Below are positions 34,764 through 44,877 of a stretch of 64,000 nucleotides of DNA, one piece after another. A model generated the notes under the pieces. The model made no database searches and was not told where the DNA came from. It saw only the letters and a list, made by a program, of their open reading frames with translations. This DNA is from Chloroflexus aggregans DSM 9485. Its GTDB lineage: Bacteria > Chloroflexota > Chloroflexia > Chloroflexales > Chloroflexaceae. The stretch spans positions 124,001 through 188,000 of the forward strand of contig NC_011831.1 in the NCBI RefSeq assembly GCF_000021945.1, written 5' to 3'. The translations under genes were made by a program, and so were the position numbers. Every line of letters starts with the position of its first letter. Positions within the stretch are counted from its first letter, which is position 1.

Positions 34764-36206
34764 TCACCCTCGTCCAAACAAACGATAATTAAGCACCGGA
34801 AAGATCGCATCGTAGGTCTCGATTTGTTCGAGGGTGAAGAGATCGGTCGCGCTGAGCGACTCTTGGCGCGCAAGGATCAACAACTGCTCAAAGCGATCAA
34901 GGTGGCGTTGCCAGCCCAACTCGTGTGGTGCATCGATCCAATCACTTTGTTCGGCAAGGAAAAGCTCGCGGGCAGCCTGCGTCAGTACACGCTCGCGGAG
35001 ACCCTCCGCAGATGGGTAGGTAGCGACCAAATCGGCGAAGCGCTGTTCGGCATCGGCCAGCGCTTGCCAATACCGCTGTGAAACGATATTCTGCCGGCGT
35101 CCGTGCTTATTGGAGATCGCGAGATCGGGGCGTAACGTCACCACGTCACTTACCCGCAAATCGGTCAACGCCGTTCCTGGATGCGTTAGGCGTAAGCGGG
35201 TATCTGTGGCACAACGGGTCAAGACGGCCTGGAACCAAGTTGGTGCCTCAAACCATCTGCTTCCCCACAAGCGTGTATCAATCGGGACTACAACAACCGC
35301 TTCCGCAGGCAGTTGTTGGATGCGGTGTAGCAGTTGTTCGACAAAATGGTTGGCATGTTCTTGCGCACGACGGAGCGCATCATATGGATCATAGGGCTGT
35401 GGCGTATGTGTACCGTTCGCAGTATAGCCGGTAGGATCGTCGGGATTGCGATAGAGCGGGTCACCGGGATAGCCCAGCTCGACGGAATTCACATGGTGGG
35501 CCAGCGCATCGTCAATCCCAATTGCCGCCAGCCGGCGCGGCACGATCCAGCCGGGTAATGATCCCGATGCGACACTCGTCGGCTCAACCAACACGTAACG
35601 CAGATCGAGTTCGAGGGCAATTTGCTCGATCCCCGGTCGCCAGGCACGGTTGGGTAACCACAGGCCTTCCGGTCGTTTTAGATGGCGCGAAATGTACAAT
35701 AAACCGTGTTCGAGTTGTGCGCGCACCATACTCTCACGACTCAAAAGAGGCAGAATCGCATGGCTGGCCGGCAAACAGAGCGGGACGACGATTTCGGCAA
35801 GGGTGAGTTCTTGCAGCCGCCCTACCAGATTCCGGCGGTATCGAGTCGTGAACGTGCGTAGGAGTTGACGATCCCAATCGAGGTAAAACCGGGCTAAGTA
35901 GGCTCCATGACGGTTGCCTTCCGCTTCAAAACGGTTCAACTCAGCTTGATGATACGTAACACGATCCTCTAACCATTGCCCGAAATGCTTACTCACAATC
36001 GGATCAAGCCACTGTTCTAATGCAATTGGCGAACAGGCGAGGGTGATTGTGATCGGGAGGTGGTGACGTTGCAATTCGCCGAGCAGATCGAGTAACGGTA
36101 TCAACAACTGCGCAATGACGGTATGTAAGCGCTCCTCACCAATCGGATGCCGTCCGGGATGGCGCACATACGGTGTATGAACCTCGATCACAAATGCTAT
36201 TGGCAT
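34764..36206 (-). CDS. GH57-family protein lacking the catalytic nucleophile
   Basis: 480 residues. N-terminal catalytic-barrel start VIEVHTPYVRHPG corresponds to the family's first His motif. Motif 3, which should read WLPE with Glu as nucleophile, reads GLWLPNRAWRPG, so Asn replaces Glu. Motif 4 keeps the acid Asp (VPIDTRLWGSRWFEAPTW), but the surrounding residues differ from the usual DTELFGHWW. The C-terminal helical part (TDLFTLEQIETYDAIFPVLN) is like that of DUF1957 branching-enzyme relatives. It is therefore probably not an active retaining glycosidase; it may bind alpha-glucan or regulate it. Single-gene unit convergent with the DUF547 gene. Confidence 0.75.
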   Translation of the reverse strand: MPIAFVIEVHTPYVRHPGRHPIGEERLHTVIAQLLIPLLDLLGELQRHHLPITITLACSPIALEQWLDPIVSKHFGQWLEDRVTYHQAELNRFEAEGNRHGAYLARFYLDWDRQLLRTFTTRYRRNLVGRLQELTLAEIVVPLCLPASHAILPLLSRESMVRAQLEHGLLYISRHLKRPEGLWLPNRAWRPGIEQIALELDLRYVLVEPTSVASGSLPGWIVPRRLAAIGIDDALAHHVNSVELGYPGDPLYRNPDDPTGYTANGTHTPQPYDPYDALRRAQEHANHFVEQLLHRIQQLPAEAVVVVPIDTRLWGSRWFEAPTWFQAVLTRCATDTRLRLTHPGTALTDLRVSDVVTLRPDLAISNKHGRRQNIVSQRYWQALADAEQRFADLVATYPSAEGLRERVLTQAARELFLAEQSDWIDAPHELGWQRHLDRFEQLLILARQESLSATDLFTLEQIETYDAIFPVLNYRLFGRG

Positions 36207-36262
36207 CTTAGCCTCGCCGGTTTCTGTTGAATGAACTAAGATAGCTCACCGTTATGTTAGAA

Positions 36263-38065
36263 CTACGGATTTATTGGCGTGACCGGTAGAGGTGTAGGGA
36301 GATCGGTTGGCGATGGTGTCACCGTTTCGGTTGGTGTAAGCGTTGCCGTAACGTTAAGTGTCGATGTCGATGTAGTCGTCTCGGTCGGTGTTACCGTTGG
36401 CGTAGTCGTCTCGGTCGGTGTTACCGTTGGCGTAGTCGTCTCGGTCGGTGTTACCGTTGGCGTAGTCGTCTCGGTCGGTGTTACCGTTGGCGTAGTCGTC
36501 TCGGTCGGTGTTACCGTTGGCGTAGTCGTCTCGGTCGGTGTTACCGTTGGCGTAGTCGTCTCGGTCGGTGTTGCGGTAGCCGTTGCCGTCTCGGTCGGTG
36601 TTGGCATAGTTGTAGGACTTGGTGCCGATGGCGGTACCGGTGATGGAGGGACCGGCGACGGTGTATCAGTTGGTGACGGTGTTTCAGTCGGAGGTACAGT
36701 AGGTACGACGGTAAACGTTGCCGTCGCCGTTGGTAACGGGATAGCCAGAGTTGGTGATGGCAGAACTATGCCGGTCGGATTCGGGGTGGGCCGGTTATCG
36801 TCGTTAAATGCCCGGGCAACGAATGCAATCACGGCCGCAACGATCACTAACAGCAGGCCTCCGATGATCAGAAACGGCAATTGATCGGCTCGATCAACGG
36901 TTGCAACGGTATTCGGGCTATACGCGCGAGCCGGAGTATCACTTTGCAGCAGATCGGGTGGTTGGGCAGGGGGTGTTGCCGTGACCGGTGGGATTTTGGG
37001 GGGTGGACGTTGTGCGGCGCCGTCCGGTGTTGCAGGCCGATTACGTACCACCCCGGCGGATACCGGTACGCGCGGTGGTGATGGTGTGCCATCACGGCTT
37101 GCTAACTGCATCGGCGACGCCGGTACGGTTGGTTGGGCCTGAGGTGGCACAACGAGTGCCGCCAATTCAGAGGGAGTGGCCGGTTTGATCCCGTTATGTT
37201 CGGCAATATCGCGCAATGCCGTCACGAAAGCGTTACCGGTCTGAAATCGCCGTTCTGGACGTTTTGCTAATGCACGGGTGAGCACCAAATCGAGATCGGT
37301 CGGTAGGTCGGGTACAATTGAGGAGATTGGTGGTGGCGGTAGCTGGGCATGAGCGACGATCAACTGCGGTGTCGCACCGCTAAACGGCACACGCCCGGCA
37401 ATAATCTCATAGGCGACCACGGCCAGTGAGTACAGATCACTACGACCATCAACGCGGCGGGCCTCGGCTTGTTCAGGGGAGATATATTCCGGTGTACCCA
37501 TAAACACACCGGTACGGGTTAGCCGCTGCTCATCCGCCTCTGGGGTCTGGGCAATACCAAAATCGGTTAAGACCACTCGCCCATTGCGGTCAATCAAAAT
37601 ATTATGCGGCTTCACATCACGGTGAACGGCACCGGCTTGATGGGCATAATCGAGCGCGTTGGCTACCGGTTCGAGGATCGCGATGGCATACCCAAGCCCC
37701 AGCGCGCCATAGCGTTCGAGAATAGTGTGTAGGGGTAAGCCATCGACATACTCCATTGCGATGTAGTGTAAACCCTGCTCCTCGCCAATGTCGTATACGG
37801 TAACAATATTCGGGTGCCGCAGATTTGCAGCAGTCCTTGCCTCACGCTCGAAGCGCTTGATGAACTCTGCGTCCATACTCAGTTGTGCGGCCAGTACTTT
37901 GAGAGCAACGATCCGTTGCAGTTGGGTATCACGAGCACGATACACTCGTGCCATACCACCACGGCCAAGCTCCTCGATCAATTCGTACCGACCGATTCGC
38001 CGCCCGCTGATACTACTCACCGGTGTCTCCGAGTGCCTATTATCGCCATAGAATGGCGCATTCAA
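36263..38065 (-). CDS. PASTA-less Ser/Thr protein kinase with TM helix and Thr-Pro repeat tail
   Basis: 600 residues. Hanks-type kinase domain (about 26-285) with all key residues: GRGGMARVYRA loop, Lys in IVALKVLA, catalytic HRDVKPHNILID, metal-binding DFGIAQ, and activation-segment GTPEYISPEQ. A Pro-rich linker follows, then one transmembrane helix (FLIIGGLLLVIVAAVIAFVA, about 397-416), then an extracytoplasmic tail almost wholly Thr/Pro/Glu/Val. The tail has six exact copies of a 10-residue unit (PTETTTPTVT). No PASTA or sensor fold is seen, so the tail may be a wall-spanning stalk. Divergent from the FHA regulator gene, whose FHA domain is an obvious phosphothreonine partner (inference). 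Confidence 0.92.
   Translation of the reverse strand: MNAPFYGDNRHSETPVSSISGRRIGRYELIEELGRGGMARVYRARDTQLQRIVALKVLAAQLSMDAEFIKRFEREARTAANLRHPNIVTVYDIGEEQGLHYIAMEYVDGLPLHTILERYGALGLGYAIAILEPVANALDYAHQAGAVHRDVKPHNILIDRNGRVVLTDFGIAQTPEADEQRLTRTGVFMGTPEYISPEQAEARRVDGRSDLYSLAVVAYEIIAGRVPFSGATPQLIVAHAQLPPPPISSIVPDLPTDLDLVLTRALAKRPERRFQTGNAFVTALRDIAEHNGIKPATPSELAALVVPPQAQPTVPASPMQLASRDGTPSPPRVPVSAGVVRNRPATPDGAAQRPPPKIPPVTATPPAQPPDLLQSDTPARAYSPNTVATVDRADQLPFLIIGGLLLVIVAAVIAFVARAFNDDNRPTPNPTGIVLPSPTLAIPLPTATATFTVVPTVPPTETPSPTDTPSPVPPSPVPPSAPSPTTMPTPTETATATATPTETTTPTVTPTETTTPTVTPTETTTPTVTPTETTTPTVTPTETTTPTVTPTETTTPTVTPTETTTSTSTLNVTATLTPTETVTPSPTDLPTPLPVTPINP
36381..36560 (-). repeat. Six identical 30-bp repeats inside the kinase gene
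   Basis: The 30-base unit TCGGTCGGTGTTACCGTTGG+10 repeats six times without a single difference, then a partial copy. The period is a multiple of three, so copy-number change keeps the kinase frame and only alters tail length. Confidence 0.97.
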
Positions 38066-38112
38066 CCTGCGATGGTGGAATATGCTATGGTATAATCAGC
38101 AAAGCCATAGCG

Positions 38113-38141
38113 ATTGTACCATATCGCATCTACGTATTCAA
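38113..38141 (-). promoter_or_regulatory. Promoter of the Ser/Thr kinase gene
   Basis: Minus strand TTGAAT (38141-38136), 17-base spacer, TACAAT (38118-38113), in the 100-base divergent region. A TATAAT at 38091-38096 on the plus strand is a candidate -10 for the FHA gene but has no good -35. Confidence 0.6.
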
Positions 38142-38165
38142 AGTATTGAAGCTGGAGGCTGGTGA

Positions 38166-38825
38166 ATGATGCAATCCGCTTCCGCTCCACAACTGATTGT
38201 CAAACGCGGTAACGGTGATTACCGCGAAATTGTCTGGGATCGACCGATTATCACTGTTGGTCGCGATGCAGCCAACGATATTATTATCGATCACCCGCTC
38301 GCTTCGCGACGGCATGCACGGTTTGAACAGACAGAGGAAGGATTTTTTGTGCGTGATCTCGATAGCACAAATGGTACGTTTCTTAATCAAGAACGGGTGA
38401 TCGGTACCCGCGGCCTCCACCATGCCGATCAAATTCTGATCGCCGATACCGTGATCATCTTCAACGATCCGGCGGCTACCATGAAAGGCGTGCTCGATCC
38501 TACCCTCTTACGTGCCGTGCGTGCCGAAATCCGAATTGATGAACCGACCAAATCGGTCTATATCCGCGGTGAGCTATTGACCCCACCACTGACGGTGAAA
38601 GAGTTTCAATTGTTGGCGTTACTCTATCGCCGACAGGGGGAAGTGGTCAGCAAGGAAGAGATTGCCAATCACGTTTGGGATTACGCGATCTTTGATTACA
38701 ATGCAATTGATGCACTTGTGTACCGATTGCGCCAGCGTATCGAACCTGATCCATCGCGTCCACGGTATTTGATTACGCAGCGTGGATTTGGGTATAAGCT
38801 TGTGGTGGCGCCTGAGGTTGAGTAG
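38166..38825 (+). CDS. FHA domain - winged-helix transcription regulator
   Basis: 219 residues. N-terminal FHA domain (about 10-105) with IITVGRDAANDIIID, SRRHARFE and DLDSTNGTFLNQ. These carry the Arg, Ser, His and Asn that bind phosphothreonine. The C-terminal OmpR/PhoB-type winged helix (about 120-215) shows LTPPLTVKEFQLLALLYRRQ, VSKEEIANHVWDY, IDALVYRLRQRIEPDPSRP and YLITQRGFGYKLV. There is no receiver domain: phosphothreonine recognition replaces aspartate phosphorylation as the likely input. GGAGG lies upstream of the ATG. Divergent from the kinase, 100 bases apart; together they look like a one-to-one kinase/regulator pair (inference). Confidence 0.9.
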   Translation: MMQSASAPQLIVKRGNGDYREIVWDRPIITVGRDAANDIIIDHPLASRRHARFEQTEEGFFVRDLDSTNGTFLNQERVIGTRGLHHADQILIADTVIIFNDPAATMKGVLDPTLLRAVRAEIRIDEPTKSVYIRGELLTPPLTVKEFQLLALLYRRQGEVVSKEEIANHVWDYAIFDYNAIDALVYRLRQRIEPDPSRPRYLITQRGFGYKLVVAPEVE

Positions 38826-38910
38826 TCATCTTTTTGGTTGTGCGCAATATGCGGGGCAGAGGCGTTTATTAGGTTAAAGTTGTTATGTTGCTGAGAGTGG
38901 AATTATCGTG

Positions 38911-40218
38911 ATGACGGAGATAACGTTAACCGCACCCAAGCGTTTGCGCGGAGTTATTCAGGTACCGGGAGATAAATCGATCTCACACCGATCGGTGTTG
39001 CTGAACGCGATTGCTACCGGCAGTGCTCACATTACGAACTTTTTACCCGGTGCCGATTGTCTTTCCTCGGTAGCCTGTGTGCGAAGCCTAGGCGTAACGG
39101 TCGAGCAGCCTCATGAGCGTGAATTGATTATCCACGGTGTTGGTCTGGGTGGATTACGTGAATCAACCGATGTGCTCGACTGTGGTAATTCCGGTACTAC
39201 GCTGCGTCTGCTGGCCGGCATACTGTCCGGTCAGCCGTTTTTTAGTGTCTTGAGCGGTGATTCATCGTTGCGTTCGCGTCCGCAGCGGCGGGTTGTTGGG
39301 CCACTGCGTGCAATGGGTGCGCAGATCGATGGGCGCGCCGACGGCGACCGGGCACCGCTGGCAATTCGCGGTAGTACGCTACGTGGTGGTCAGTACGAAT
39401 TGACTATCGCGTCCGCCCAGGTGAAATCTGCTCTCTTGTTGGCTGCACTGTATGCCGATGGCCCACTGACGCTCGGTGGACGGATCGATTCGCGCGATCA
39501 TACCGAGCGGATGCTTGCGGCAATGGGGGTGGAGATAACCGTATCGCCTGACCGGATTACCCTGCATCCGCCGACAGCAGCAACTGCCCCGGTCGCTCTT
39601 TCCCTGCGGGTCCCCGGTGATCCCTCCTCGGCAGCGTTTTGGTGGGTAGCTGCTGCGATCCATCCCGATGCCGAACTTGTCACTCCTGGCGTCTGTCTCA
39701 ACCCGACCCGTACCGGTGCCCTTGATGTGCTGCGGGCGATGGGGGCTGAGATTGAAATAATGAACGAGCGGTTGGAAGGGAGTGAGTTGGTCGGCGATGT
39801 CGTCGTCCGCTCTTCGGTGTTGCGGGGGACAACCATCGCCGGCTCTCTGATCCCTCGTCTGATTGATGAAATTCCGGTGCTAGCCGTCGCTGCTGCCTGT
39901 GCCGATGGTGAAACGGTTATTCGTGATGCGCAAGAATTGCGCGCTAAAGAGACCGATCGGATCACCACCGTGGCTGCCGGGCTGAGTGCGTTGGGGGTTA
40001 CCGTCGAACCAACGATTGATGGTATGGTGATCACCGGTAAACCCGATCAACTCACCGGTGCTACTTTGCACAGCTATCACGACCATCGCCTGGCAATGGC
40101 ATGGGCCGTTGCCGCCCTTGTCGCTCGTGGTGAAACAACCATTGTTGAACCGGCAGCAGTGGTGATCAGCTATCCCGATTTCTGGCAGACTCTCGCCGCG
40201 ATCCAGGAGGACGTATGA
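38911..40218 (+). CDS. aroA: 3-phosphoshikimate 1-carboxyvinyltransferase (EPSP synthase)
   Basis: Sixth step of the shikimate pathway: PEP + shikimate 3-phosphate to EPSP. 435 residues. Signature motifs: VPGDKSISHRSVLLNAIA (Lys/Arg for substrate phosphate), LDCGNSGTTLRLLAGIL, SLRSRPQRRVVGPLRAMG, SAQVKSALLLAAL, LIDEIPVLAVAAA and ELRAKETDRI. All expected residues are present. GTG at 38908 is an alternative start one codon earlier. Coupled by ATGA to the next gene. The FHA regulator 85 bases upstream could read into it. Confidence 0.96.
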   Translation: MTEITLTAPKRLRGVIQVPGDKSISHRSVLLNAIATGSAHITNFLPGADCLSSVACVRSLGVTVEQPHERELIIHGVGLGGLRESTDVLDCGNSGTTLRLLAGILSGQPFFSVLSGDSSLRSRPQRRVVGPLRAMGAQIDGRADGDRAPLAIRGSTLRGGQYELTIASAQVKSALLLAALYADGPLTLGGRIDSRDHTERMLAAMGVEITVSPDRITLHPPTAATAPVALSLRVPGDPSSAAFWWVAAAIHPDAELVTPGVCLNPTRTGALDVLRAMGAEIEIMNERLEGSELVGDVVVRSSVLRGTTIAGSLIPRLIDEIPVLAVAAACADGETVIRDAQELRAKETDRITTVAAGLSALGVTVEPTIDGMVITGKPDQLTGATLHSYHDHRLAMAWAVAALVARGETTIVEPAAVVISYPDFWQTLAAIQEDV

Positions 40219-40808
40219 CCAACGGCTTTTCGTTTACCGTCGAGATTTTCATGCCGACGGTGCTCTATACCGGCAGTTATACCCTCCCTCTGTATCGCCG
40301 CGTCAGCGATGCTCTGAATAATCGTTTGAGTCGTTTTATTCACCTCCATCAGGTGAGTATTGCCCCACTCTGGCGACCCCAACAAGCCCAACGGATGCCA
40401 CAAGCGTTGGTAGCATGGGGTGATGCGTTGTTGGTCGCGGTGGTAGCTGAGCCGGAACCGCCACCCGATCATCGGACTACTGTTATTCCAAGGGCCATGG
40501 AGCCCGTCATGTTTTTTACCAGTGAATTTGCCGTGCGTGCCGAGATATATCGCCGCCCAGATATTGGGTTGGATGAGATGCTCAATGAACTGACCGATGA
40601 CTTCATTCCATTACGAAATGCAACGATTTTCCCGATCCACGGCGGGACACCGTTGCAGCGCTCATTTGTGTGCCTGGCCCAACGCACAATACAGGCACTC
40701 TATGCGATCCGCCAACCGAGTTCTTCTGAACCGGTAGAGGAAATTGCGGCTCCATCAGAGCATACCGTAGCTTCGGAAGATACCTCTACTGCCCAGAGTG
40801 GGTCGTAG
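40215..40808 (+). CDS. Conserved-looking protein of unknown function
   Basis: 197 residues, not recognised. Start overlaps the aroA stop (ATGA), so it is translated with aroA. A beta-rich N-terminus ([20 protein letters not shown]) and a central region ([38 protein letters not shown]) look folded. The last 35 residues are acidic and Ser/Pro-rich, probably disordered. No signal peptide or membrane helix. It is real by codon usage and coupling; no function is proposed. Confidence 0.7.
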   Translation: MTNGFSFTVEIFMPTVLYTGSYTLPLYRRVSDALNNRLSRFIHLHQVSIAPLWRPQQAQRMPQALVAWGDALLVAVVAEPEPPPDHRTTVIPRAMEPVMFFTSEFAVRAEIYRRPDIGLDEMLNELTDDFIPLRNATIFPIHGGTPLQRSFVCLAQRTIQALYAIRQPSSSEPVEEIAAPSEHTVASEDTSTAQSGS

Positions 40809-40861
40809 GTTGGGTGTGCTACACTTCGCTATGCTGTCTTGAGGGGAGGGAGACAATCCGC

Positions 40862-41848
40862 ATGAAGATTTTAGTTACCGGCGGTGCCGGCTACATCGGG
40901 AGTATCACCAGCGCCGAACTGATCCGAGCCGGTCATGAAGTGATTGTGATCGATAATCTGTATCAAGGTCATCGGGCGGCTGTGCCCCCAGAAGCCGTCT
41001 TCATCGAAGCTGATTTGGCCGACCGTAAAACGCTGAGCGAGATCTTTGCCGCCTACCCCGGTATCGACGGCATTATGCATTTCGCCTCGTACACGCTGGT
41101 CGGCGAGAGTATGGAGAAGCCATTTCTCTATCTACGGGATAATCTGACGAATGCAGCAAATCTGCTTGAGGCTGCCATTGCTGCCGGTGTCCGTCGGTTT
41201 ATCCTTTCGTCTACGGCCAATCTGTTCGATCGGCCAGAACGTATTCCCATTGCCGAGCACGAACGGATCGTGCCCGGTTCGCCTTACGGTGAGTCGAAGT
41301 TTTTCATCGAGCGCACGTTACACTGGATGGCCCGTATTTATGGCATGCGCTACGCTTGTTTGCGTTACTTCAACGCTTGTGGCGATACTCCTGATCGAGG
41401 TGAAGATCACGACCCCGAAACCCACCTGATCCCGATTGTGTTGCAAGTTGCACTTGGTCAGCGTCCGCACGTTACTATCTTTGGCGACGATTATCCGACC
41501 CGTGATGGTACGTGTGTTCGCGACTATATCCACGTGCTCGACTTGGCGAGTGCCCACATTTTGGCAATGGAAGCGCTCGACCGTCTGGGTGAGCGTCGCT
41601 ATAACTTGGGGAATGGTCAAGGGTTTACGGTACGTGAGGTGATTGAGACTGCACGTAAAGTGACCGGCCATCCGATTCCGGCAGTGGTTGGTCCGCGTCG
41701 GCCCGGCGATCCGGCAGTGTTGGTTGCTTCATCAGACACAATACGGGCTGAACTAGGTTGGCAACCACAGTATCCTGACCTTGAGACGATCATTGCCTCG
41801 GCTTGGGAATGGCATCGGACGCATCCATATGGCTATGACGATAAATAA
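40862..41848 (+). CDS. galE: UDP-glucose 4-epimerase
   Basis: NAD-dependent short-chain dehydrogenase fold, 328 residues. It interconverts UDP-glucose and UDP-galactose. Start [20 protein letters not shown] carries the GxxGxxG dinucleotide site. The catalytic triad is Ser-Thr in [13 protein letters not shown] and Tyr/Lys in [14 protein letters not shown]. The family segment [24 protein letters not shown] follows, then [33 protein letters not shown] ribosome site precedes the ATG; the frame from 40814 is rejected. Its last 20 bases overlap the start of the kinase-like gene in another frame. Confidence 0.93.
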   Translation: MKILVTGGAGYIGSITSAELIRAGHEVIVIDNLYQGHRAAVPPEAVFIEADLADRKTLSEIFAAYPGIDGIMHFASYTLVGESMEKPFLYLRDNLTNAANLLEAAIAAGVRRFILSSTANLFDRPERIPIAEHERIVPGSPYGESKFFIERTLHWMARIYGMRYACLRYFNACGDTPDRGEDHDPETHLIPIVLQVALGQRPHVTIFGDDYPTRDGTCVRDYIHVLDLASAHILAMEALDRLGERRYNLGNGQGFTVREVIETARKVTGHPIPAVVGPRRPGDPAVLVASSDTIRAELGWQPQYPDLETIIASAWEWHRTHPYGYDDK

Positions 41849-43793
41849 ACCGACCTTTACCAATCTGCCGCGCACATTTGGGCAATATGACATCGACCAC
41901 CTCATCGGGCGCGGCGAATCGAGTCAAGTGTTTCGCGCTCATCATCGCTATATCCCTGAGCATAAAGTTGCGCTGAAAGTGCTCTTGAGTCAAGAGACGG
42001 CGCGTATCCAACGTTTTACCCAAGAGGCGAGTATTGCTGCTCGCCTTCGTCATCCCCATATCTCACGCCTGATCGATTACGGTGTACAGAATCCGTTTCA
42101 CTATACGGTGTTTGAATATATTAACGGTAACTCGTTACGCGATTTGGTGAAAAGTAAAGAACATCGTTTACCGCCCGATAAGGTGTTGCGCTATTTCCAG
42201 CAAATTGCCGATGCGCTTGATTATGCGCATAGTCTCAATATTGTGCATCGTGATGTAGCACCGGGTAATATTTTGATCGATAGTGATGCAGAAAATGCTT
42301 ATGTGATCGATTTTGGCATTGCTCGTGATCCCGATCAATCGCTCACCTCAACCGGAATGGTGATGGGTACAACCGGTTTTATTGCTCCTGAATGCATGAT
42401 TTCTGCAAATAATGCGACTCATCTATCCGATATTTTTAGCCTGGGTGTTGCTTTATTTTTTATGCTGACCGGTGAATTGCCGTGGTATGAAGTGCCAAAA
42501 ATGGTTGATTCATCGCTCACAGTGTTTCAACGGGTGCGCACGTTGGCCGAGGCTGGGGTTAAGTTACCCGGAGAAGTTGACCGGATTATTCGGGTATTGC
42601 TGGCGCTTGATCCATCACATCGCTATGCACACGCCGGTATAGCGGCTGCTGAGTTGGAAGCGGTGCTCGGCCCCCATTTCTCACAAACTCAGATCGTTAC
42701 CGGAACAACGTCCGTACAGCCGATTCGCAAGACGAAACAGATCGTTCTCATCGAGCCAAACGAAGTAGAGCAAGCGTTGAGTGGTTTACTCGTTCATGAA
42801 CCGCTTGAACGCGCGCTTGAACGGGCACGTATGCTCGATGAGGTCCGCATTAGCCAGTTGCTCGATCAGTGGTCGCAAGAGCGTCCGTTACGCTTGCCAT
42901 TGCTTGGCCGTTTGGTCCGGATTCATGAAATCAAACACTACAATGTGTTCTTTTTCCATCTTCGCTTGCTCATCGAGCAACGCCGTGACGCCGGAGTGAC
43001 CGAAGAACCCGATACCAACCAAAAACCAATACCACTTCAGCCTGAGTACGATCGCTGGCAGATTGAATTGCCGTCGCCAAAAGAGTTTACGCACGAACAG
43101 GGAAAACCTATGGTCGTACCCGGTTCGGAACGGGTGATCAATTGTCCGAATTGTAACGGGCTTGGCATTATCGTTTGCCAAAAGTGTAAAGGTGCCAGGC
43201 GGATAACCATCGAGGAGCGTGATTCTGCACAATCGGCAACCGATGATCGGTCCACGTCATCGAACACACCGGTAGTACGCCAACGGGTGATTTCTTGTCC
43301 CACATGCGAGGGCCGCGGTAAGATACCCTGCGAACGGTGCAAAAGTATCGGACGGTTGCTGCAACGTAAGCTGATGGAATGGTCGCGTTGGCCAAAGTTC
43401 GATCGGGCGCAGAACGACTTACCTGAGGTTGATGAAAATTGGCTACACCGCACTTGCCGCGAGGAATTGGTCTATCGCAAACGAGAAAACCGCATTCCCA
43501 CAGAGTGGTTGCAGATCACCGAAGTCAAAGCGATGATCGAACGTCAACAGCGCGAGCTTGATCAGGATAGCCGAATTGTTATGGCCGAATTACAGATCAA
43601 TTTTATTCCGCTCACCGAGATTGAGTTCGATCTCGGCAATCCAGCACAACCGTACCAATTGGCGATCTATGGTTTCGAGAACCTGATCCCGTCTGATTGG
43701 CGCTTTTTGCACTGGGAGCGGATCCTCTTTTCTGCCGGTATTGGTCTCCTTTCGTTCTTTTTGGTGATAAGTTTGGTATTCCTCGCAATGTAA
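41829..43793 (+). CDS. Ser/Thr kinase fused to DnaJ-type zinc ribbons with a C-terminal membrane helix
   Basis: 654 residues (alternative ATG at 41835). Kinase domain about 15-290: [13 protein letters not shown], Lys in KVALKVLL, catalytic [21 protein letters not shown] and GTTGFIAPE. The HRD loop has Ala-Pro-Gly where most kinases have Lys-Pro. A helical region (about 310-410) follows. Then come two cysteine ribbons like the DnaJ central domain: [18 protein letters not shown] and, about 45 residues later, [19 protein letters not shown]. The end is a transmembrane helix ([21 protein letters not shown]) with three residues after it, so it is tail-anchored. Followed 73 bases later by a MoxR ATPase. 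The combination is unusual; role unknown. Confidence 0.82.
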   Translation: MAMTINKPTFTNLPRTFGQYDIDHLIGRGESSQVFRAHHRYIPEHKVALKVLLSQETARIQRFTQEASIAARLRHPHISRLIDYGVQNPFHYTVFEYINGNSLRDLVKSKEHRLPPDKVLRYFQQIADALDYAHSLNIVHRDVAPGNILIDSDAENAYVIDFGIARDPDQSLTSTGMVMGTTGFIAPECMISANNATHLSDIFSLGVALFFMLTGELPWYEVPKMVDSSLTVFQRVRTLAEAGVKLPGEVDRIIRVLLALDPSHRYAHAGIAAAELEAVLGPHFSQTQIVTGTTSVQPIRKTKQIVLIEPNEVEQALSGLLVHEPLERALERARMLDEVRISQLLDQWSQERPLRLPLLGRLVRIHEIKHYNVFFFHLRLLIEQRRDAGVTEEPDTNQKPIPLQPEYDRWQIELPSPKEFTHEQGKPMVVPGSERVINCPNCNGLGIIVCQKCKGARRITIEERDSAQSATDDRSTSSNTPVVRQRVISCPTCEGRGKIPCERCKSIGRLLQRKLMEWSRWPKFDRAQNDLPEVDENWLHRTCREELVYRKRENRIPTEWLQITEVKAMIERQQRELDQDSRIVMAELQINFIPLTEIEFDLGNPAQPYQLAIYGFENLIPSDWRFLHWERILFSAGIGLLSFFLVISLVFLAM

Positions 43794-43866
43794 CGGTGGA
43801 TTCCGCGAATCTGGCGCAATTCATGGTACGATACCCAGTAGGTGATGGAATAGTGGAGTACGCCTC

Positions 43867-44814
43867 ATGCAGACAGCACAGCTAGCCTCGGCGTTGCTCG
43901 CTGAAGCGCGTAAGACGTTGGTTGGGCAAGACGAGACATTGATATTGCTCTTGACGGCGCTGTTGAGCAACGGTCATGTGCTGTTGGAAGGCCCTCCTGG
44001 TACCGCCAAAACATTAATGGCGAAGACATTAGCCCAGATGATCCAGGCCGAGTTTCGTCGTGTCCAATTTACACCTGATTTGATGCCGGCAGATGTGATC
44101 GGGACACAAGTGTACGATCTGAGTAGTGGTCAATTCCGGTTACGACAGGGGCCGATCTTTACCCAAGTCTTGCTCGGTGATGAGATTAACCGTGCTCCGG
44201 CAAAAACTCAAAGCGCGTTGCTTGAGGCGATGGAAGAGCGGCAAGTGACGATTGAAGGGCAGCGGTTACCGTTGCCGGAGCCGTTTTTCGTGATTGCGAC
44301 CCAGAACCCTATCGAATACGAAGGTACCTATCCGTTGCCGGAGGCGCAACTCGACCGATTTTTGTTCAAGATCGTCATCGACTATGCACCGCGTGAGGTT
44401 GAGATAGAAGTGTTGCGGCGTTACCATTTTGGGTTCGATGCGCATCAGTTAGCTGCCGCCGGTCTACAAACCATTGTCACCACCGAGAGCTTGCGCGCCT
44501 GTCGAGCCGAGATCGCCCAGGTTCAGGTTGAACAAGGTATTCTCGACTACATTGTCGCGATTGTGCAGGCAACTCGCACGAGTCCTGAATTGCTCGTGGG
44601 TGCATCGTTGCGGGCCGGGATCGCGTTGTTGTTGGCGGCGAAGGCATTGGCGGCGATCAATGACCGCGCCTACGTGACACCTGATGAGGTCAAAACCTTA
44701 GCCCGTCCGGTATTGCGCCACCGCATTATCTTGCGGCCAGAAGCTGAAATTGAGGGCTTGAATGCCGATATGGCGATAGGGCGTATTCTCAATCGGATCG
44801 AAGTACCACGCTAA
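43867..44814 (+). CDS. MoxR family AAA+ ATPase
   Basis: 315 residues, chaperone-like ATPase. Walker [18 protein letters not shown], Walker [28 protein letters not shown], sensor 1 [24 protein letters not shown] (Asn, and the arginine finger DRF) and sensor 2 [15 protein letters not shown] are all present. MoxR ATPases usually sit beside DUF58 and VWA-domain genes and help insert metals or assemble complexes. Here the usual partners are absent; the neighbours are the kinase-zinc-ribbon gene upstream and an FtsX-type permease downstream. Confidence 0.93.
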   Translation: MQTAQLASALLAEARKTLVGQDETLILLLTALLSNGHVLLEGPPGTAKTLMAKTLAQMIQAEFRRVQFTPDLMPADVIGTQVYDLSSGQFRLRQGPIFTQVLLGDEINRAPAKTQSALLEAMEERQVTIEGQRLPLPEPFFVIATQNPIEYEGTYPLPEAQLDRFLFKIVIDYAPREVEIEVLRRYHFGFDAHQLAAAGLQTIVTTESLRACRAEIAQVQVEQGILDYIVAIVQATRTSPELLVGASLRAGIALLLAAKALAAINDRAYVTPDEVKTLARPVLRHRIILRPEAEIEGLNADMAIGRILNRIEVPR

Positions 44815-44877
44815 TCCGTGGGTCATCGTTTACCTCGTGCAATTCCTATTGGTCGCGTACCCTAGAGAGAAGCTTTC

